Below are positions 34,508 to 44,391 of a stretch of DNA of 64,000 nt, piece after piece. Numbering within the stretch: the stretch's first letter is position 1; every line of letters begins with the position of its first letter. The stretch comes from Candidatus Aalborgicola danicus (lineage in GTDB: Bacteria > Pseudomonadota > Gammaproteobacteria > Burkholderiales > Burkholderiaceae_C). The notes below the pieces were generated by a model. The model saw nothing but the letters and a program-made list of their open reading frames with translations. It did not search any database and was not told the DNA's origin. The position numbers were made by a program, and so were the translations under genes. Location: contig JADJBC010000012.1 of NCBI GenBank assembly GCA_016703945.1, positions 124,001 to 188,000 on the forward strand. Direction: 5' to 3'.

Positions 34508-35773
34508 TTATTTCTGAACCGGGCCCCAGTCGGGTTCCCGAATATCGCCGCTCTTCCCGGCCAGTCGTGCCTTGATTTTTCCATCCAAGGTCGATGTCAT
34601 CAAAGCCTCGCGTCCAGACTGGTGGGTTGCATAAATAATGAGGCGGTTGTTCGGCGCGAAACTAGGGTTTTCATCAGAAGTTGTGTCCGTGATCGCGTTG
34701 CTGGTACCAGATGCCAGATCCATGACATGCAACTTGAAAACACCGTTAACCCGCGAAATATAGGCCAGCCATTTACCGTCCGAACTGACAGAAGGAGACA
34801 CATTGTAAGTACCTGTAAACGTCACTCGTTCTGGGTTTCCACCCGCGGACGGCATGCGATAGATCTGGGGCGCACCTCCACGGTCACTCACAAAATAGAT
34901 AAATCGACCGTCGGAAGTGAACGTGGGTTCAGTATCAATCGCACTTGACTGGGCAAGACGCCGGGGCTCCCCTCCGGTCGCATCCAAGAGAAAAAGTTGT
35001 GATCCGCCGTCCCGACTCAATGTCACAGCAAGCGTCTTGCCGTCGGGTGACCAAGCCGGGGCGCTATTCGACCCTTTGAAATTGGCGACAAGCCGGCGCT
35101 TTCCAGACGCCACATCGTGCACAAAAATTACAGGCTTACGCGATTCGAACGACACATAGGCGATCTGTGTGCCATTGGGAGCCCACGAGGGCGAAATGAT
35201 GGGCTCGGCACTGGTCAACGCACTCTGCGCATTTTCCCCATCGGCATCTGCAACCCACAAGTTGAATGATGGACCAACCTTGGTCACATAAGCGATGCGG
35301 GTTGAAAAAACACCTTTGTCACCGGTCAGTTTTTCATAAACGAAGTCAGCCAAGCGGTGTGCGACAAGTCGCAAATCACCGGCAACTACCGCATAACTTT
35401 GCCCACCCAAATCCTGGCCTCGCACAACGTCCCATAGACGCATACGCACATCAAATCGTCCATCTGCCAAACGGGTCACACTGCCAGATACCAGAGCGTC
35501 AGCTCCCTTTTGCCGCCAGGCAGACACTTCGGGACGCGACCCCTCATCCATTACCACACCCGTCGCATCAATAGAGCGAAACTGGCCGCTGCGCTCGAGA
35601 TCGGCCTGAACGATGGCCGCAATCTTTTGTGGCGCCACTTCGTCCCCGCGAAAAGCGACCAGGGCAATGGGTACTTGGGTCAGACCTACGCCCGAAACCT
35701 CAACGCGAAACTGCGCCAGTGCGGGCAAGCTAGCCAATCCCGCCAACAATAAAAACAACCGTCGTTTCAGCAT
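34508..35773 (-). CDS. tolB: Tol-Pal system beta-propeller protein TolB
   Basis: 421 residues with a signal peptide (cleavage after ALPALAQ), the N-terminal TolB domain (FRVEVSGVGLTQVPIALVAF) and a six-bladed propeller with repeated PSWAPNGTQIAYVS / PAWSPDGKTLAVTLS / PTFTSDGRFIYFVSD motifs. The periplasmic partner of Pal and TolA. tolQ, tolR and tolA are not adjacent; the gene upstream is a glycosyltransferase 7 bp away on the same strand. Confidence 0.96.
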   Translation of the reverse strand: MLKRRLFLLLAGLASLPALAQFRVEVSGVGLTQVPIALVAFRGDEVAPQKIAAIVQADLERSGQFRSIDATGVVMDEGSRPEVSAWRQKGADALVSGSVTRLADGRFDVRMRLWDVVRGQDLGGQSYAVVAGDLRLVAHRLADFVYEKLTGDKGVFSTRIAYVTKVGPSFNLWVADADGENAQSALTSAEPIISPSWAPNGTQIAYVSFESRKPVIFVHDVASGKRRLVANFKGSNSAPAWSPDGKTLAVTLSRDGGSQLFLLDATGGEPRRLAQSSAIDTEPTFTSDGRFIYFVSDRGGAPQIYRMPSAGGNPERVTFTGTYNVSPSVSSDGKWLAYISRVNGVFKLHVMDLASGTSNAITDTTSDENPSFAPNNRLIIYATHQSGREALMTSTLDGKIKARLAGKSGDIREPDWGPVQK

Positions 35774-35780
35774 ATTTGCA

Positions 35781-36635
35781 TTATCCCAGTCTTGTGATGA
35801 TCACCCCGTCGTCAGGGCGTTTCGCCGAATACCCAAGCGCGGGCTGAGTCACCGTTGTCAAGGATCGTTCTTTCACCAAATGCGCATTTTGAGATTCCTG
35901 GTTTCGCGAGGCCTCAGCATGCCAAAGGTGAAAAACCTCCGTCGCACAATACCCGTTCTTGCGCGCAACACCACTGTTATGGAGTCGCAACACAAAATCG
36001 GCGTCCTCATGCCCCCATCCAACGAATGACTCGTCAAATCCGTCGACACACTCAAAATCCTTTTTCCAGGTTCCGAGGTTGCAACTGCGAATGCCCTTCC
36101 ACGAAAACTGACGTTTTACACGGAAGGCGCCATCCGGCAGCCGCAACAGGCCCGTCAACTTGCTGGCATTTCCCTGCAAGCGTTGCCCAATCCAGTAAAA
36201 CGCCGAGCGTCCACATATCGGCTCTGAGAGAGTCAAGACCCGGAGGGTCAATGCCTCTGACAACAACACGCGACTTCCATTGACAAAAAAGCCCGGTTCA
36301 GCCAAGGCCTTGTGTCGGCTGATGAAATCGACTTCAGGAACACAATCGCCGTCCATGAAGATGATGTACGAGCCAGACGACGCTGCCACACCACGGTTGC
36401 GGATGCTTGACGCAGTAAACCCAACGTCCGGATGCCAAACATGGGTGATGCGCAACTTGCGAGCCACGTCAGACTGCAAAATCGCATCACGGTGCATATC
36501 ACGAGACCCATCGTCAGCGACGATCACTTCAAAATTCTGATCCGTCTGCAGCGCCAATCCGGCCAATACCATCAGCAGCGTGTCGCTGCGGTTGTAGGTC
36601 GTGATCACCACGGAGACAAATTGGGAGGCCTGCAT
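35781..36635 (-). CDS. Family 2 glycosyltransferase
   Basis: 284 residues. GT-A fold with the nucleotide-sugar site SVVITTYNRSDTLLMVLAGL..VIVADDGS, metal-binding DxD-like FMDGDCVP and a C-terminal GWGHEDADFVLRL typical of the galactosyl-/GalNAc-transferase-like type. Likely adds a sugar to LPS or another surface glycan; donor and acceptor are unknown. It ends 8 bp before tolB, so transcription may run into tolB. It is divergent from the WaaE-like gene. Confidence 0.88.
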   Translation of the reverse strand: MQASQFVSVVITTYNRSDTLLMVLAGLALQTDQNFEVIVADDGSRDMHRDAILQSDVARKLRITHVWHPDVGFTASSIRNRGVAASSGSYIIFMDGDCVPEVDFISRHKALAEPGFFVNGSRVLLSEALTLRVLTLSEPICGRSAFYWIGQRLQGNASKLTGLLRLPDGAFRVKRQFSWKGIRSCNLGTWKKDFECVDGFDESFVGWGHEDADFVLRLHNSGVARKNGYCATEVFHLWHAEASRNQESQNAHLVKERSLTTVTQPALGYSAKRPDDGVIITRLG

Positions 36636-36708
36636 TTTGAACTAGACTACGCCACAGCCAAGATCCGTCGGCCGCACTCAGAAAAGGCCGAATACTAACA
36701 CCCCCCTG

Positions 36709-37497
36709 ATGAGCCTCATTTCCGTCTACATCATTGCTTTTAACGAAGCCGAGAAAGTCGCCGCCACCATAGAAAGTGCGAAATGGGCCGATGAAGTAGT
36801 ACTGGTCGACTCCTGGAGCACCGACGGTACCCCCGAAATCGCAGCGAAGCTGGGTGCGAAGGTGGTCCAGGTCGACTTCAAGGGCTTCGGTGATCTGCGC
36901 AACCAGGCCATCGCTGCCTGCACCCACGAATGGATTTTTAGCCTGGACGCCGACGAACGCTGCACACCGCAGGCTGAAAAAGAGATACGCGAGATCACGA
37001 CCGACCCGAATGCTCTTGACGTCTACTGGATGCCCAGGCGCAATTTTTTCATGGGCCGCTGGATCAAACACTCCGGCTGGTACCCCAACTACCGTCAGCC
37101 CCAGCTTTTCCGCAAAGGCTGCATGGCCTACGACCTCAAACCAGTGCACGAGGGCTACATCCTGCACAGCAGCAAACCCATAGGCCATCTGCACCATGCG
37201 ATCTGGCAGTTCCCCTTCAAGAACATGGCCGAAGTCCTTCACAAAGCCAATCGATATTCCACACTGGGCGCACAACGCGTTGCCAAACCCAATATTTCAA
37301 TGGGGACTGCGCTGTCGCACGGGCTTTGGGCTTTTTTCAAACACTATGTGTTCAAACGTGGGTTCTTGGACGGATGGGCCGGTTTCGTGATTGCGCTGGG
37401 CAACTTCGAAGGCACGTTCTATCGTTACGTCAAAGCCATCGAAATCCAGAAGGGCGCGGAATGGAAAGCCCCCAGTCACCCACCTCAGGATTCTTGA
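36709..37497 (+). CDS. LPS core glycosyltransferase, WaaE/KdtX-like (GT2)
   Basis: 262 residues. MSLISVYIIAFNEAEKVAAT, VVLVDSWSTDGTPEIA and FSLDADERCTP mark a GT2 enzyme. The later PRRNFFMGRWIKHSGWYPNY, QPQLFRKG and VHEGYILH are the WaaE-type signature of beta-1,4-glucosyl transfer to the heptose of inner core LPS. It is first in a rightward LPS cluster with the ligase-like gene and msbA. Confidence 0.88.
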   Translation: MSLISVYIIAFNEAEKVAATIESAKWADEVVLVDSWSTDGTPEIAAKLGAKVVQVDFKGFGDLRNQAIAACTHEWIFSLDADERCTPQAEKEIREITTDPNALDVYWMPRRNFFMGRWIKHSGWYPNYRQPQLFRKGCMAYDLKPVHEGYILHSSKPIGHLHHAIWQFPFKNMAEVLHKANRYSTLGAQRVAKPNISMGTALSHGLWAFFKHYVFKRGFLDGWAGFVIALGNFEGTFYRYVKAIEIQKGAEWKAPSHPPQDS

Positions 37498-37513
37498 TCC
37501 CTTGGTGCGTGGA

Positions 37514-38810
37514 ATGCTGCCGGGCAGACTTTTGAAAATCGACCCTCCTTGGAGCTTGCGGTTGGGACTGATCTGCCTTGTTGCGTTATCAGCCAGCCTT
37601 CCCATCGCCTGGGTCAGCATCTCAAAGGCGCTGCTGTTCGTCTATGGCCTGATTTTCTTGTTGAGTCGTTCCTGGACGAACGTTGACAAAGATCCGCCTA
37701 ATGTGCTCTGGACAACGCGAATCATTTTGACGCTTCTTGTGGTGTTTGCAGCCAGTTTGGTATGGACGCAAGCCGATCTTGAAAATGGCCTGACCGCCTT
37801 TGTCAGGCATGCCAAATTGATGAGCACCATACTCCTTGTCACTCTGATCCGCAGCCTTTGCGAGGCACGAGTGGCCGTGATCGCTTATGCTGGCGGACAA
37901 TCGTTCCTGTTGCTGAGCTCTTGGATGATGTTCCTCGGCATTCCCATTCCATGGAGCGTGGACGCCCCCACACCCTACATTGTCTTCTCCAGCTACTTGG
38001 ACCAGTCCATCATGTTTGCCACCGGCGCTGGCATCGCCTGGCACCTTCAAAACGAGCGCAATTTGGGCGGCTTGGGCCGGCGTTGGATTTGCAGTCTTGG
38101 CTCTCATCAATGTTCTTCTGCTGCTGGAAGGCCGATCAGGCTACATCATTGCACTGACATCGCTGTCACTTGCCGCGATGTGGGCCCTGCCACGGCGATT
38201 GCGCGCCGCCACACTCGTGGCCACACCTTTGATGGTTGCCGCTGGCCTTCTCGTCGGCTCCGATCAAGTGCAGGAGCGTGTCACAAAGATTTTTGCCGAA
38301 ACCACGACCTATGCCAAGACACACCATGTCGGTGAAAGAGACTCATCGGCGTGGCGCCTGAACGCGTGGTATCGCTCCGCTCAGGCCATCCAGGAAGAGC
38401 CCCTTCTGGGGCATGGCGTGGGCGCTTGGACTCCTGTAGTCAAGCGCTTGCAGGGAAATGACGCAAAACGAATTTTCGGTGAGGGGAATCTAAGCAATCC
38501 GCACCAAGAGTATTTGTTGTGGGGTGTTGAGTTGGGTATCGCTGGATTACTGCTCCTTTTTGGACTCGTCATTGGTGTGGGCAAAGATGCACTTGGCTTG
38601 CCGACAAACACGCGCCGCGCCACAGTCTCCGTCGCGGTTGCGATGGCCGTAGCGTGCTTTTTTAACTCTGCGTTGTTTGACGACCTATTGGGCGACTATT
38701 TCTGCGTGACCCTTGGACTGTTATTCGCGCTGGGTTTGCATACCAAAGCGAAGGCAGGCCCATCAACCGCCACAGCGGCTTTGCAAACCAAAGAGACCTA
38801 CCCAGCATGA
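37514..38810 (+). pseudogene. O-antigen ligase family protein, frameshifted
   Basis: A polytopic membrane protein in two frames. 37514-~38075 starts MLPGRLLKIDPPWSLRLGLI and runs through about five helices to NERNLGG. From ~38075 the next frame continues WAGVGFAVLALINVLLLLEG, then RSGYIIALTSLSLAAMWALP, the ligase-signature periplasmic loop (RDSSAWRLNAWYRSAQAIQE, GHGVGAW, NPHQEYLLWGVELGIAGLLL) and the end. The Arg and His residues important in WaaL-type ligases are present. The stop overlaps msbA by 4 bp. The break is one base near 38070-38080 and could be a sequencing error. Confidence 0.82.
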
Positions 38811-40630
38811 GCACCGATCCATCCAAGGCAGACGACCACCCACAGCAGAAGCAAGGCCCCGGCACCTTACTGCAGCGCATGCGGCGCCTTTGGCCATACT
38901 TCGGTGCCTACCCAGGCACATGGATGATCGTTGCCTTGGGTGCCATCGTTGGCTCCGCCACTGAGCCGATGATTCCCGCTTTGTTCGAGGTTCTATTGGA
39001 ACGCGGATTCAAGAAGGGAGAGATCAAGCTGTGGACCGTTCCCGCCGTTCTGTTGCTGGTCTTTGGCGTACGTGGGCTGGCGGGTTATGTATCTCAGATC
39101 GGTTTGTCGCGAATTACGAACCAAGGGTTGATGATCATGCGCAGGGCCATGTTCAACAAAGTACTAGTTGCCCACCTGAACCTGTTTTCAACCCAAACCT
39201 CCAGTAGTCTGTCCAACTCCATCGTTTACGAAACACAAAACGGTGCTTCCATGCTGGTGAACTCCTTGTTGAGCCTGGTTCGCAATGCGCTGGTTCTGCT
39301 GGGTTTGACCGGTTACCTGTTTTACAAGAATTGGAAATTGACCTTGATTGTGGTAGCGGTTTTCCCCGCGGTCGTCTTTGTCATGCGGGTATTGACATCG
39401 CGTCTGCACAAGCTGACCAAAGCCAATCAGGATGCGACGGACAATCTGGCCTACGTGGTTGAAGAGAATGTGTTGGCCCACAGGGACGTCCGTCTGTACT
39501 CTGCGCAACAGGTCCAGGCGGACCGATTCGAAAAGCTCGGTGACTCCCTACGGCACTTGGCGATGAAGTCCACGGTGGCCGGCGCCGCCATGACGCCCAT
39601 GACGCAAATGCTGGCGGCCGTTGCGCTGTCCGCAGTGATATCGGTCGCATTGGCGCAAAGCGCTGGCAATGGCACCTCGGTGGGTGAATTTGTTGCGTTC
39701 GTGACGGCCATGTTGATGATCATTGCCCCAATACGGCAACTGTCGGAGGTGTCGGGCCCCATCACCCGGGGACTGGCCGCCCTGGAGCGTGGGCTGACCT
39801 TGATCGATGATGTGCCGGCGGAATCGGAAGGCACATTTGCAGTGGCCCGCGCGCGCGGCGACCTCGAATTCCAACAGGTAGAAGTTCGTTACTCGCCGGA
39901 TGCCGCACCCGTTATCGATCAATTGGATATGTGCGTGAAGTCAGGTGAAACCATTGCCATTGTGGGCGCATCGGGCGCCGGCAAGTCCACCCTGGTGAGC
40001 CTGCTGCCGCGATTTGTAGACCCTAGCGCAGGCCAGATATTGCTCGACGGGCAAGACATTCGAGACTGGAACTTGCATTCACTTCGTTCACAGTTCGCAT
40101 TTGTCAGCCAGCATGTGGTCATGCTCAACGACAGCATCGCGGCCAATGTGGCCTTGGGGTTAAAGATGGATCGCAACAAAGTGTCAGACTGTTTGCGCGC
40201 TGCCCATTTGAGTGCACTGGTCGCCGAATTGCCTCAGGGCATCGACACGGTGGTTGGCCACAATGCCATGCAGATGTCAGGTGGCCAACGCCAACGCCTC
40301 GCCATTGCAAGAGCGCTGTACAAGGATGCGCCCATTCTGATTTTGGACGAGGCAACGTCGGCGCTGGACACCGAGTCCGAGCGGGCCGTTCAGGAAGCGC
40401 TACAAGGCCTCATGAAAAATCGCACAACCTTGGTGATTGCGCACCGTCTGTCCACCGTGATGCATGCCGATCGTATTGTGGCCATGGATGCCGGTCGTAT
40501 CGTCGAGACCGGTACCCACCAGGAATTGATTGAAAGAAATGGGCACTACGCGCGCCTCTACCAAATTGGGCTTGAGATCTTTGTGCCCAAGGAAACCGAA
40601 ACCAAGACGGATGGTTCAGTGGCTCACTGA
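38807..40630 (+). CDS. msbA: Lipid A export ABC transporter (MsbA-like)
   Basis: 607 residues: six-helix type 1 exporter domain (~30-330), then an ABC ATPase with Walker A VGASGAGKSTLV, Q-loop FVSQHVVML, signature MSGGQRQRLAIARAL, Walker B ILILDEATSALD and H-loop IAHRLST. As a homodimer it flips lipid A-core across the inner membrane. Overlap with the ligase-like gene and nearby glycosyltransferases supports an LPS role rather than drug export. Confidence 0.9.
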   Translation: MSTDPSKADDHPQQKQGPGTLLQRMRRLWPYFGAYPGTWMIVALGAIVGSATEPMIPALFEVLLERGFKKGEIKLWTVPAVLLLVFGVRGLAGYVSQIGLSRITNQGLMIMRRAMFNKVLVAHLNLFSTQTSSSLSNSIVYETQNGASMLVNSLLSLVRNALVLLGLTGYLFYKNWKLTLIVVAVFPAVVFVMRVLTSRLHKLTKANQDATDNLAYVVEENVLAHRDVRLYSAQQVQADRFEKLGDSLRHLAMKSTVAGAAMTPMTQMLAAVALSAVISVALAQSAGNGTSVGEFVAFVTAMLMIIAPIRQLSEVSGPITRGLAALERGLTLIDDVPAESEGTFAVARARGDLEFQQVEVRYSPDAAPVIDQLDMCVKSGETIAIVGASGAGKSTLVSLLPRFVDPSAGQILLDGQDIRDWNLHSLRSQFAFVSQHVVMLNDSIAANVALGLKMDRNKVSDCLRAAHLSALVAELPQGIDTVVGHNAMQMSGGQRQRLAIARALYKDAPILILDEATSALDTESERAVQEALQGLMKNRTTLVIAHRLSTVMHADRIVAMDAGRIVETGTHQELIERNGHYARLYQIGLEIFVPKETETKTDGSVAH

Positions 40631-41776
40631 CTTGTAAATCTGCTCTTGCTGCAGAGCAATTTCCGACCACAGGTATTGGCGGGCAAAGCGTTTTCCATGG
40701 GTTTGCAAATGGGCACGGAATACGGAATCTGACAGCACACGGTTCAGGGCGCTGCCCAACGCCATACTGTCCCTGGGGTCCTCCAGCAACAGGGCGTCCT
40801 GCTCATGCACCAGAAGCTCGGAGATACCACAATAGTCTGCTCCACTGACCACCACCGGCAGACTGAACGCAAGGGCTTCCAGAACGACCATCGCAAACGT
40901 GTCTTCCAGTGTCGGGTGGGCCAGACAGTCGGCCGCGCGGTACGCCACATCCACCGGGTTCAGCGCCCCCAGAAAGAACACCCGTTCACCAAGGCCACGG
41001 GTCTGTACTTCGTGCTGAAAGCCTGCGATCTGTGACGAATTACCGACCACCGCGAGGTAACAGTCGGCAGGCAGATGGGTTACCGCTCCGAGCAAAGCTG
41101 GCAAACCTTTTTTGCGGTAATCGTTGCCGACAAACAAAATACAGCACCCCGCGCTGGGCAGCGCCAACTTGGCACGCGCCGCCAGCTTTTCTTCAGGCGA
41201 TGCCTGCTCATGAACATGTGCCACACCAGGCGTCAACACCGTACACAGTAGGTCTGACCGCGGATAGGCGGATTCCATGATGGGCTGCAGCCGCTGGGAC
41301 GCCAAAACGATCCGCCGATCAGAACGCACCCGGTATCGAGCATGCTCCAACCACCAGTAGGCCAGCAAACGCGGGCTAGTCACAATCTTGAGGTAACGCA
41401 GAAACATTCGCCAGCCACTTCTGCCGTGAAGCAAACCGTATTTAACCGGCACCACATGAACCGTCTGTACCTGCCCGTGCCAGGTGTTCTCGTGTGAGTG
41501 CACCACATCAAAACCCTTGCGGGTCAACCACCAGGTCGCCGTGGCAAACCACAGTTGGTTGATCCATCGGGGTTTAACAAAAGGTGTGGGAATGCGGTGG
41601 TAGACAACACCTGGCCAGTGGTGATCAATGTCCTGCGCAAAAATGTGCATCTCGTGCCGTTGCGCCAATTGCTCTACCAGCGCTATGGAATAACGCTCTG
41701 CACCACCACCGGTCGGTTTGAAGATCCGGTTCAAGACCGCAATCCTGAGCGGCTGACTATTCACGGCGAAAGACAC
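40616..41776 (-). CDS. Family 4 glycosyltransferase
   Basis: About 386 residues (GTG at 41776; other starts run to 41842 inside rng). GT-B fold: LRIAVLNRIFKPTGGGAERY at the N-terminus, HSHENTWHGQ, LFVGNDYRKKGLPALLGAV, and the C-terminal LAHPTLEDTFAMVVLEALAF with the E-x7-E-like donor site. Probably an LPS hexosyl- or heptosyltransferase. It converges on msbA with a 15-bp overlap and abuts the rng operon end, so it may be transcribed with it. Confidence 0.87.
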   Translation of the reverse strand: MSFAVNSQPLRIAVLNRIFKPTGGGAERYSIALVEQLAQRHEMHIFAQDIDHHWPGVVYHRIPTPFVKPRWINQLWFATATWWLTRKGFDVVHSHENTWHGQVQTVHVVPVKYGLLHGRSGWRMFLRYLKIVTSPRLLAYWWLEHARYRVRSDRRIVLASQRLQPIMESAYPRSDLLCTVLTPGVAHVHEQASPEEKLAARAKLALPSAGCCILFVGNDYRKKGLPALLGAVTHLPADCYLAVVGNSSQIAGFQHEVQTRGLGERVFFLGALNPVDVAYRAADCLAHPTLEDTFAMVVLEALAFSLPVVVSGADYCGISELLVHEQDALLLEDPRDSMALGSALNRVLSDSVFRAHLQTHGKRFARQYLWSEIALQQEQIYKSVSH

Positions 41777-41795
41777 AGTCTTGCAGGCGCCCTGT

Positions 41796-43271
41796 TTACA
41801 AAAGAACAATATCGTACTGTTCCTGCCCCATCGCCGCCTCACTCTGCAGTGAAACCGGCTTGCCGATGAATTCGCTCAAGCCAGCCAGATGCTGGCTTTC
41901 TTCGTCCAGAAACAACTCAATCACCTTGGGTGATGCCACCACACGGAATTCGCGTGGATTGAACTGACGCGCCTCCCGCAGGATCTCCCGAAAAATATCG
42001 TAGGCCACACTGCGTGCAGTCTTCACCATGCCCTTGCCTTCACAAGCGGCGCAGGGTTCACACAACATATGGGCCAAAGACTCCCGGGTGCGCTTACGGG
42101 TCATCTCCACCAAGCCGAGTTGGGAGAATCCACCGGCCATGGTTTTCACGCGGTCGCGTGACAACTGCTTTTTGAACTCCGACAGCACAGCGTCACGGTG
42201 GTCCTCGCGCACCATATCGATGAAGTCCACAATGATGATGCCGCCTAGATTACGCAACCGAAGCTGGCGTGCAATGGCCTGTGCTGCTTCCAGATTGGTC
42301 TTGAAGATGGTGTCGTCAAAATTGCGGGCACCAACAAAGCCACCGGTGTTGACATCGAACGTGGTCAACGCCTCGGTCTGGTCCACGATCAGGTAACCAC
42401 CCGATTTGAGGTCTACCCGCCGACCCAGAGCCTTGGCAATTTCCTCGTCGATGGAGAACAAATCAAAGATAGGTCGCTCACCCTTGTAGTGCTGCAATTT
42501 TGCAGCCGCCATGGGCATAAACTCGGCCCCAAAAGCCTTCAAAGCTTCGAACTGCTCACGCGAGTCGACGCGAATCGTCTGGGTGGCCTCAGCCACCATG
42601 TCGCGCAACACCCGTTGCAGCAGACTCAAGTCCTGGTGCAATAACGACTGCGCCGGCAAGCGGGTGGACGCGTCCTTGATTCGCGCCCAAGCCTTGCGCA
42701 GATAACCAATGTCATCCGCCAGTTCAGCATCGGACGCATCTTCACCATTGGTGCGCAAAATGAACCCGCCGCCTTGTGTACCGGCGAGCCGATGCATACG
42801 CGCACGCAACTCATCACGTTGGCTACCGGGAATTTTTTGCGACACGCCTATGTGGTCATCTTGTGGCAAAAACACCAGCAAACGCCCTGCAATACTGATC
42901 TGGGTCGACAAACGCGCACCCTTGGTGCCAATGGGTTCCTTGATGACCTGAACCATCAAGGATTGGCCTTCAAAAAGTTGCTTTTCAATGGGCACAACGG
43001 GCGCGGCGCCTTTGGCAATAAACGGGGCTTCACCGTCCGGCTGGCGATGCCAAACATCGGCTACATGCAGAAAGGCGGCGCGCTCCAGGCCAATGTCAAT
43101 AAATGCCGACTGCATGCCAGGCAACACCCTGGCGACCTTTCCCAAGTAGACGTTGCCTACGAGACCACGCTCCAGGGCACGCTCCACGTGCAACTCCTGG
43201 ATAGCCCCATTTTCCAAAATCGCCACTCGGGCTTCCTGGGGAGACCAATTGATCAGAATATCCTGTTGCAT
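41796..43271 (-). CDS. rng: Ribonuclease G
   Basis: 491 residues, normal length. An S1-type RNA-binding domain (ERGLVGNVYLGKVARVLPGM) lies at the N-terminus, the catalytic DNase I-like domain holds the Mg-binding Asp pair (TFDVNTGGFVG, IIIVDFIDMVREDHR), and the Zn-link is CEPCAAC. It matures 16S rRNA 5' ends and degrades some mRNAs. Last of the leftward housekeeping run after maf. Confidence 0.95.
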   Translation of the reverse strand: MQQDILINWSPQEARVAILENGAIQELHVERALERGLVGNVYLGKVARVLPGMQSAFIDIGLERAAFLHVADVWHRQPDGEAPFIAKGAAPVVPIEKQLFEGQSLMVQVIKEPIGTKGARLSTQISIAGRLLVFLPQDDHIGVSQKIPGSQRDELRARMHRLAGTQGGGFILRTNGEDASDAELADDIGYLRKAWARIKDASTRLPAQSLLHQDLSLLQRVLRDMVAEATQTIRVDSREQFEALKAFGAEFMPMAAAKLQHYKGERPIFDLFSIDEEIAKALGRRVDLKSGGYLIVDQTEALTTFDVNTGGFVGARNFDDTIFKTNLEAAQAIARQLRLRNLGGIIIVDFIDMVREDHRDAVLSEFKKQLSRDRVKTMAGGFSQLGLVEMTRKRTRESLAHMLCEPCAACEGKGMVKTARSVAYDIFREILREARQFNPREFRVVASPKVIELFLDEESQHLAGLSEFIGKPVSLQSEAAMGQEQYDIVLL

Positions 43272-43294
43272 CGTGTGAATTCCGGTTTGATCAC

Positions 43295-43909
43295 TCAGAG
43301 CGTAAAGCCTATTTCCCGCAAGATCTGTGCAGTCTCAAACAGGGGCAGTCCCATGATGCCAGAGTAACTGCCGCTGATGTGCGCAATATGGGCTGCCGCT
43401 CTGCCCTGTACGGCATACGCACCCGCCTTGCCCATGGGTTCGCCGGACGCCACATAACTTGCAATTTCGTGATCCGTCATATCGGCAAAAGTCACCCACG
43501 ACTCACTGCAGGCGCTGACACTCTTATCTCCCAAACCCAAAGCGATGGCGGTGATCACCCGGTGGGGTCGGTTGGACAGGGCTCGCAACATACGCATGGC
43601 ATCGTTCGCGTCATTGGGTTTGCCAAAAATGGTGCGTCCCAGCGCGACCGTGGTGTCGGCACACAAGACCGGGGCTACGGGTAGGTTTTGGCGCAGCATT
43701 CGTTGCTGCGCAGCGCCCAGTTTGAGCTCGCTCACGCGCCGTACATAGGTCTTGGGAGCTTCACCGCGCAAAACAACTTCCAGGGATTCCGCGTCCTCGT
43801 TTGCCTCGGGCAATAACAACTGGTGTTTGACCCCCAACTGATCCAGCAGCTGGCTGCGCCGCGGACTCTGGGAGGCCAGGTAGATGAAGTCAGGAATGGG
43901 GGATGTCAT
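43295..43909 (-). CDS. maf: Maf-like nucleotide pyrophosphatase
   Basis: 204 residues from ATG at 43909 (MTSPIPDFIYLASQSPRRSQ). The SxxPRR phosphate-binding motif, catalytic CADTTVALG and KPNDANDAMRML are present, and the end is LPLFETAQILREIGF. It hydrolyses non-canonical NTPs. It lies 7 bp after rlmH and 23 bp before rng, all on the minus strand. Confidence 0.92.
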   Translation of the reverse strand: MTSPIPDFIYLASQSPRRSQLLDQLGVKHQLLLPEANEDAESLEVVLRGEAPKTYVRRVSELKLGAAQQRMLRQNLPVAPVLCADTTVALGRTIFGKPNDANDAMRMLRALSNRPHRVITAIALGLGDKSVSACSESWVTFADMTDHEIASYVASGEPMGKAGAYAVQGRAAAHIAHISGSYSGIMGLPLFETAQILREIGFTL

Positions 43910-43916
43910 CAAAAAA

Positions 43917-44384
43917 CTATTCTCGGTGGTAGGGGTGGTTGGCGTTGACCGACCACGCCCGGTACAACTGCTCAATCAACAACACCCGTGCAAATGCGTG
44001 GGGCAAGGTGAGGTCCGACAAACGAATGCGTTCGTGCGCGGCCTGTCGAAAAGCCGGGTCCAGCCCATCGGGGCCTCCGATAACCAGCGCCACGTCATCA
44101 CCGGTCAATTGCCATTCTTTGAGTTTGGCGGCCAGCGCCAAAGTGGTCAGCGTGGTTCCGCGCTCGTCCAGCGCCACGATGCGTGTTCCCCGCGGAATGG
44201 CCGCTTCAATACGCCCGCGCTCCGCGGCATACAGTGTCTCTAAAGTTTTGGAACCGCGTGGCTCCGTCTTGACCGCCTTGAGTTCAACCCGCAGCTCGTG
44301 CGGAAAACGCTTGGCGTAATCGTCCCATGCTGTCTGCGCCCAGTCGGGTACTCGCAGCCCCACCGCAACGATCAACAGCCTCAC
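43917..44384 (-). CDS. rlmH: 23S rRNA pseudouridine-1915 N3-methyltransferase RlmH
   Basis: 155 residues, SPOUT trefoil-knot methyltransferase: MRLLIVAVGLRVPDWAQTAW at the start, VALVIGGPDGLDP and the canonical C-terminus LPHAFARVLLIEQLYRAWSV then NANHPYHRE. It methylates the D-loop of helix 69. It follows rsfS by 7 bp, the standard rsfS-rlmH pairing. Confidence 0.97.
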   Translation of the reverse strand: MRLLIVAVGLRVPDWAQTAWDDYAKRFPHELRVELKAVKTEPRGSKTLETLYAAERGRIEAAIPRGTRIVALDERGTTLTTLALAAKLKEWQLTGDDVALVIGGPDGLDPAFRQAAHERIRLSDLTLPHAFARVLLIEQLYRAWSVNANHPYHRE

Positions 44385-44391
44385 GGGAAGA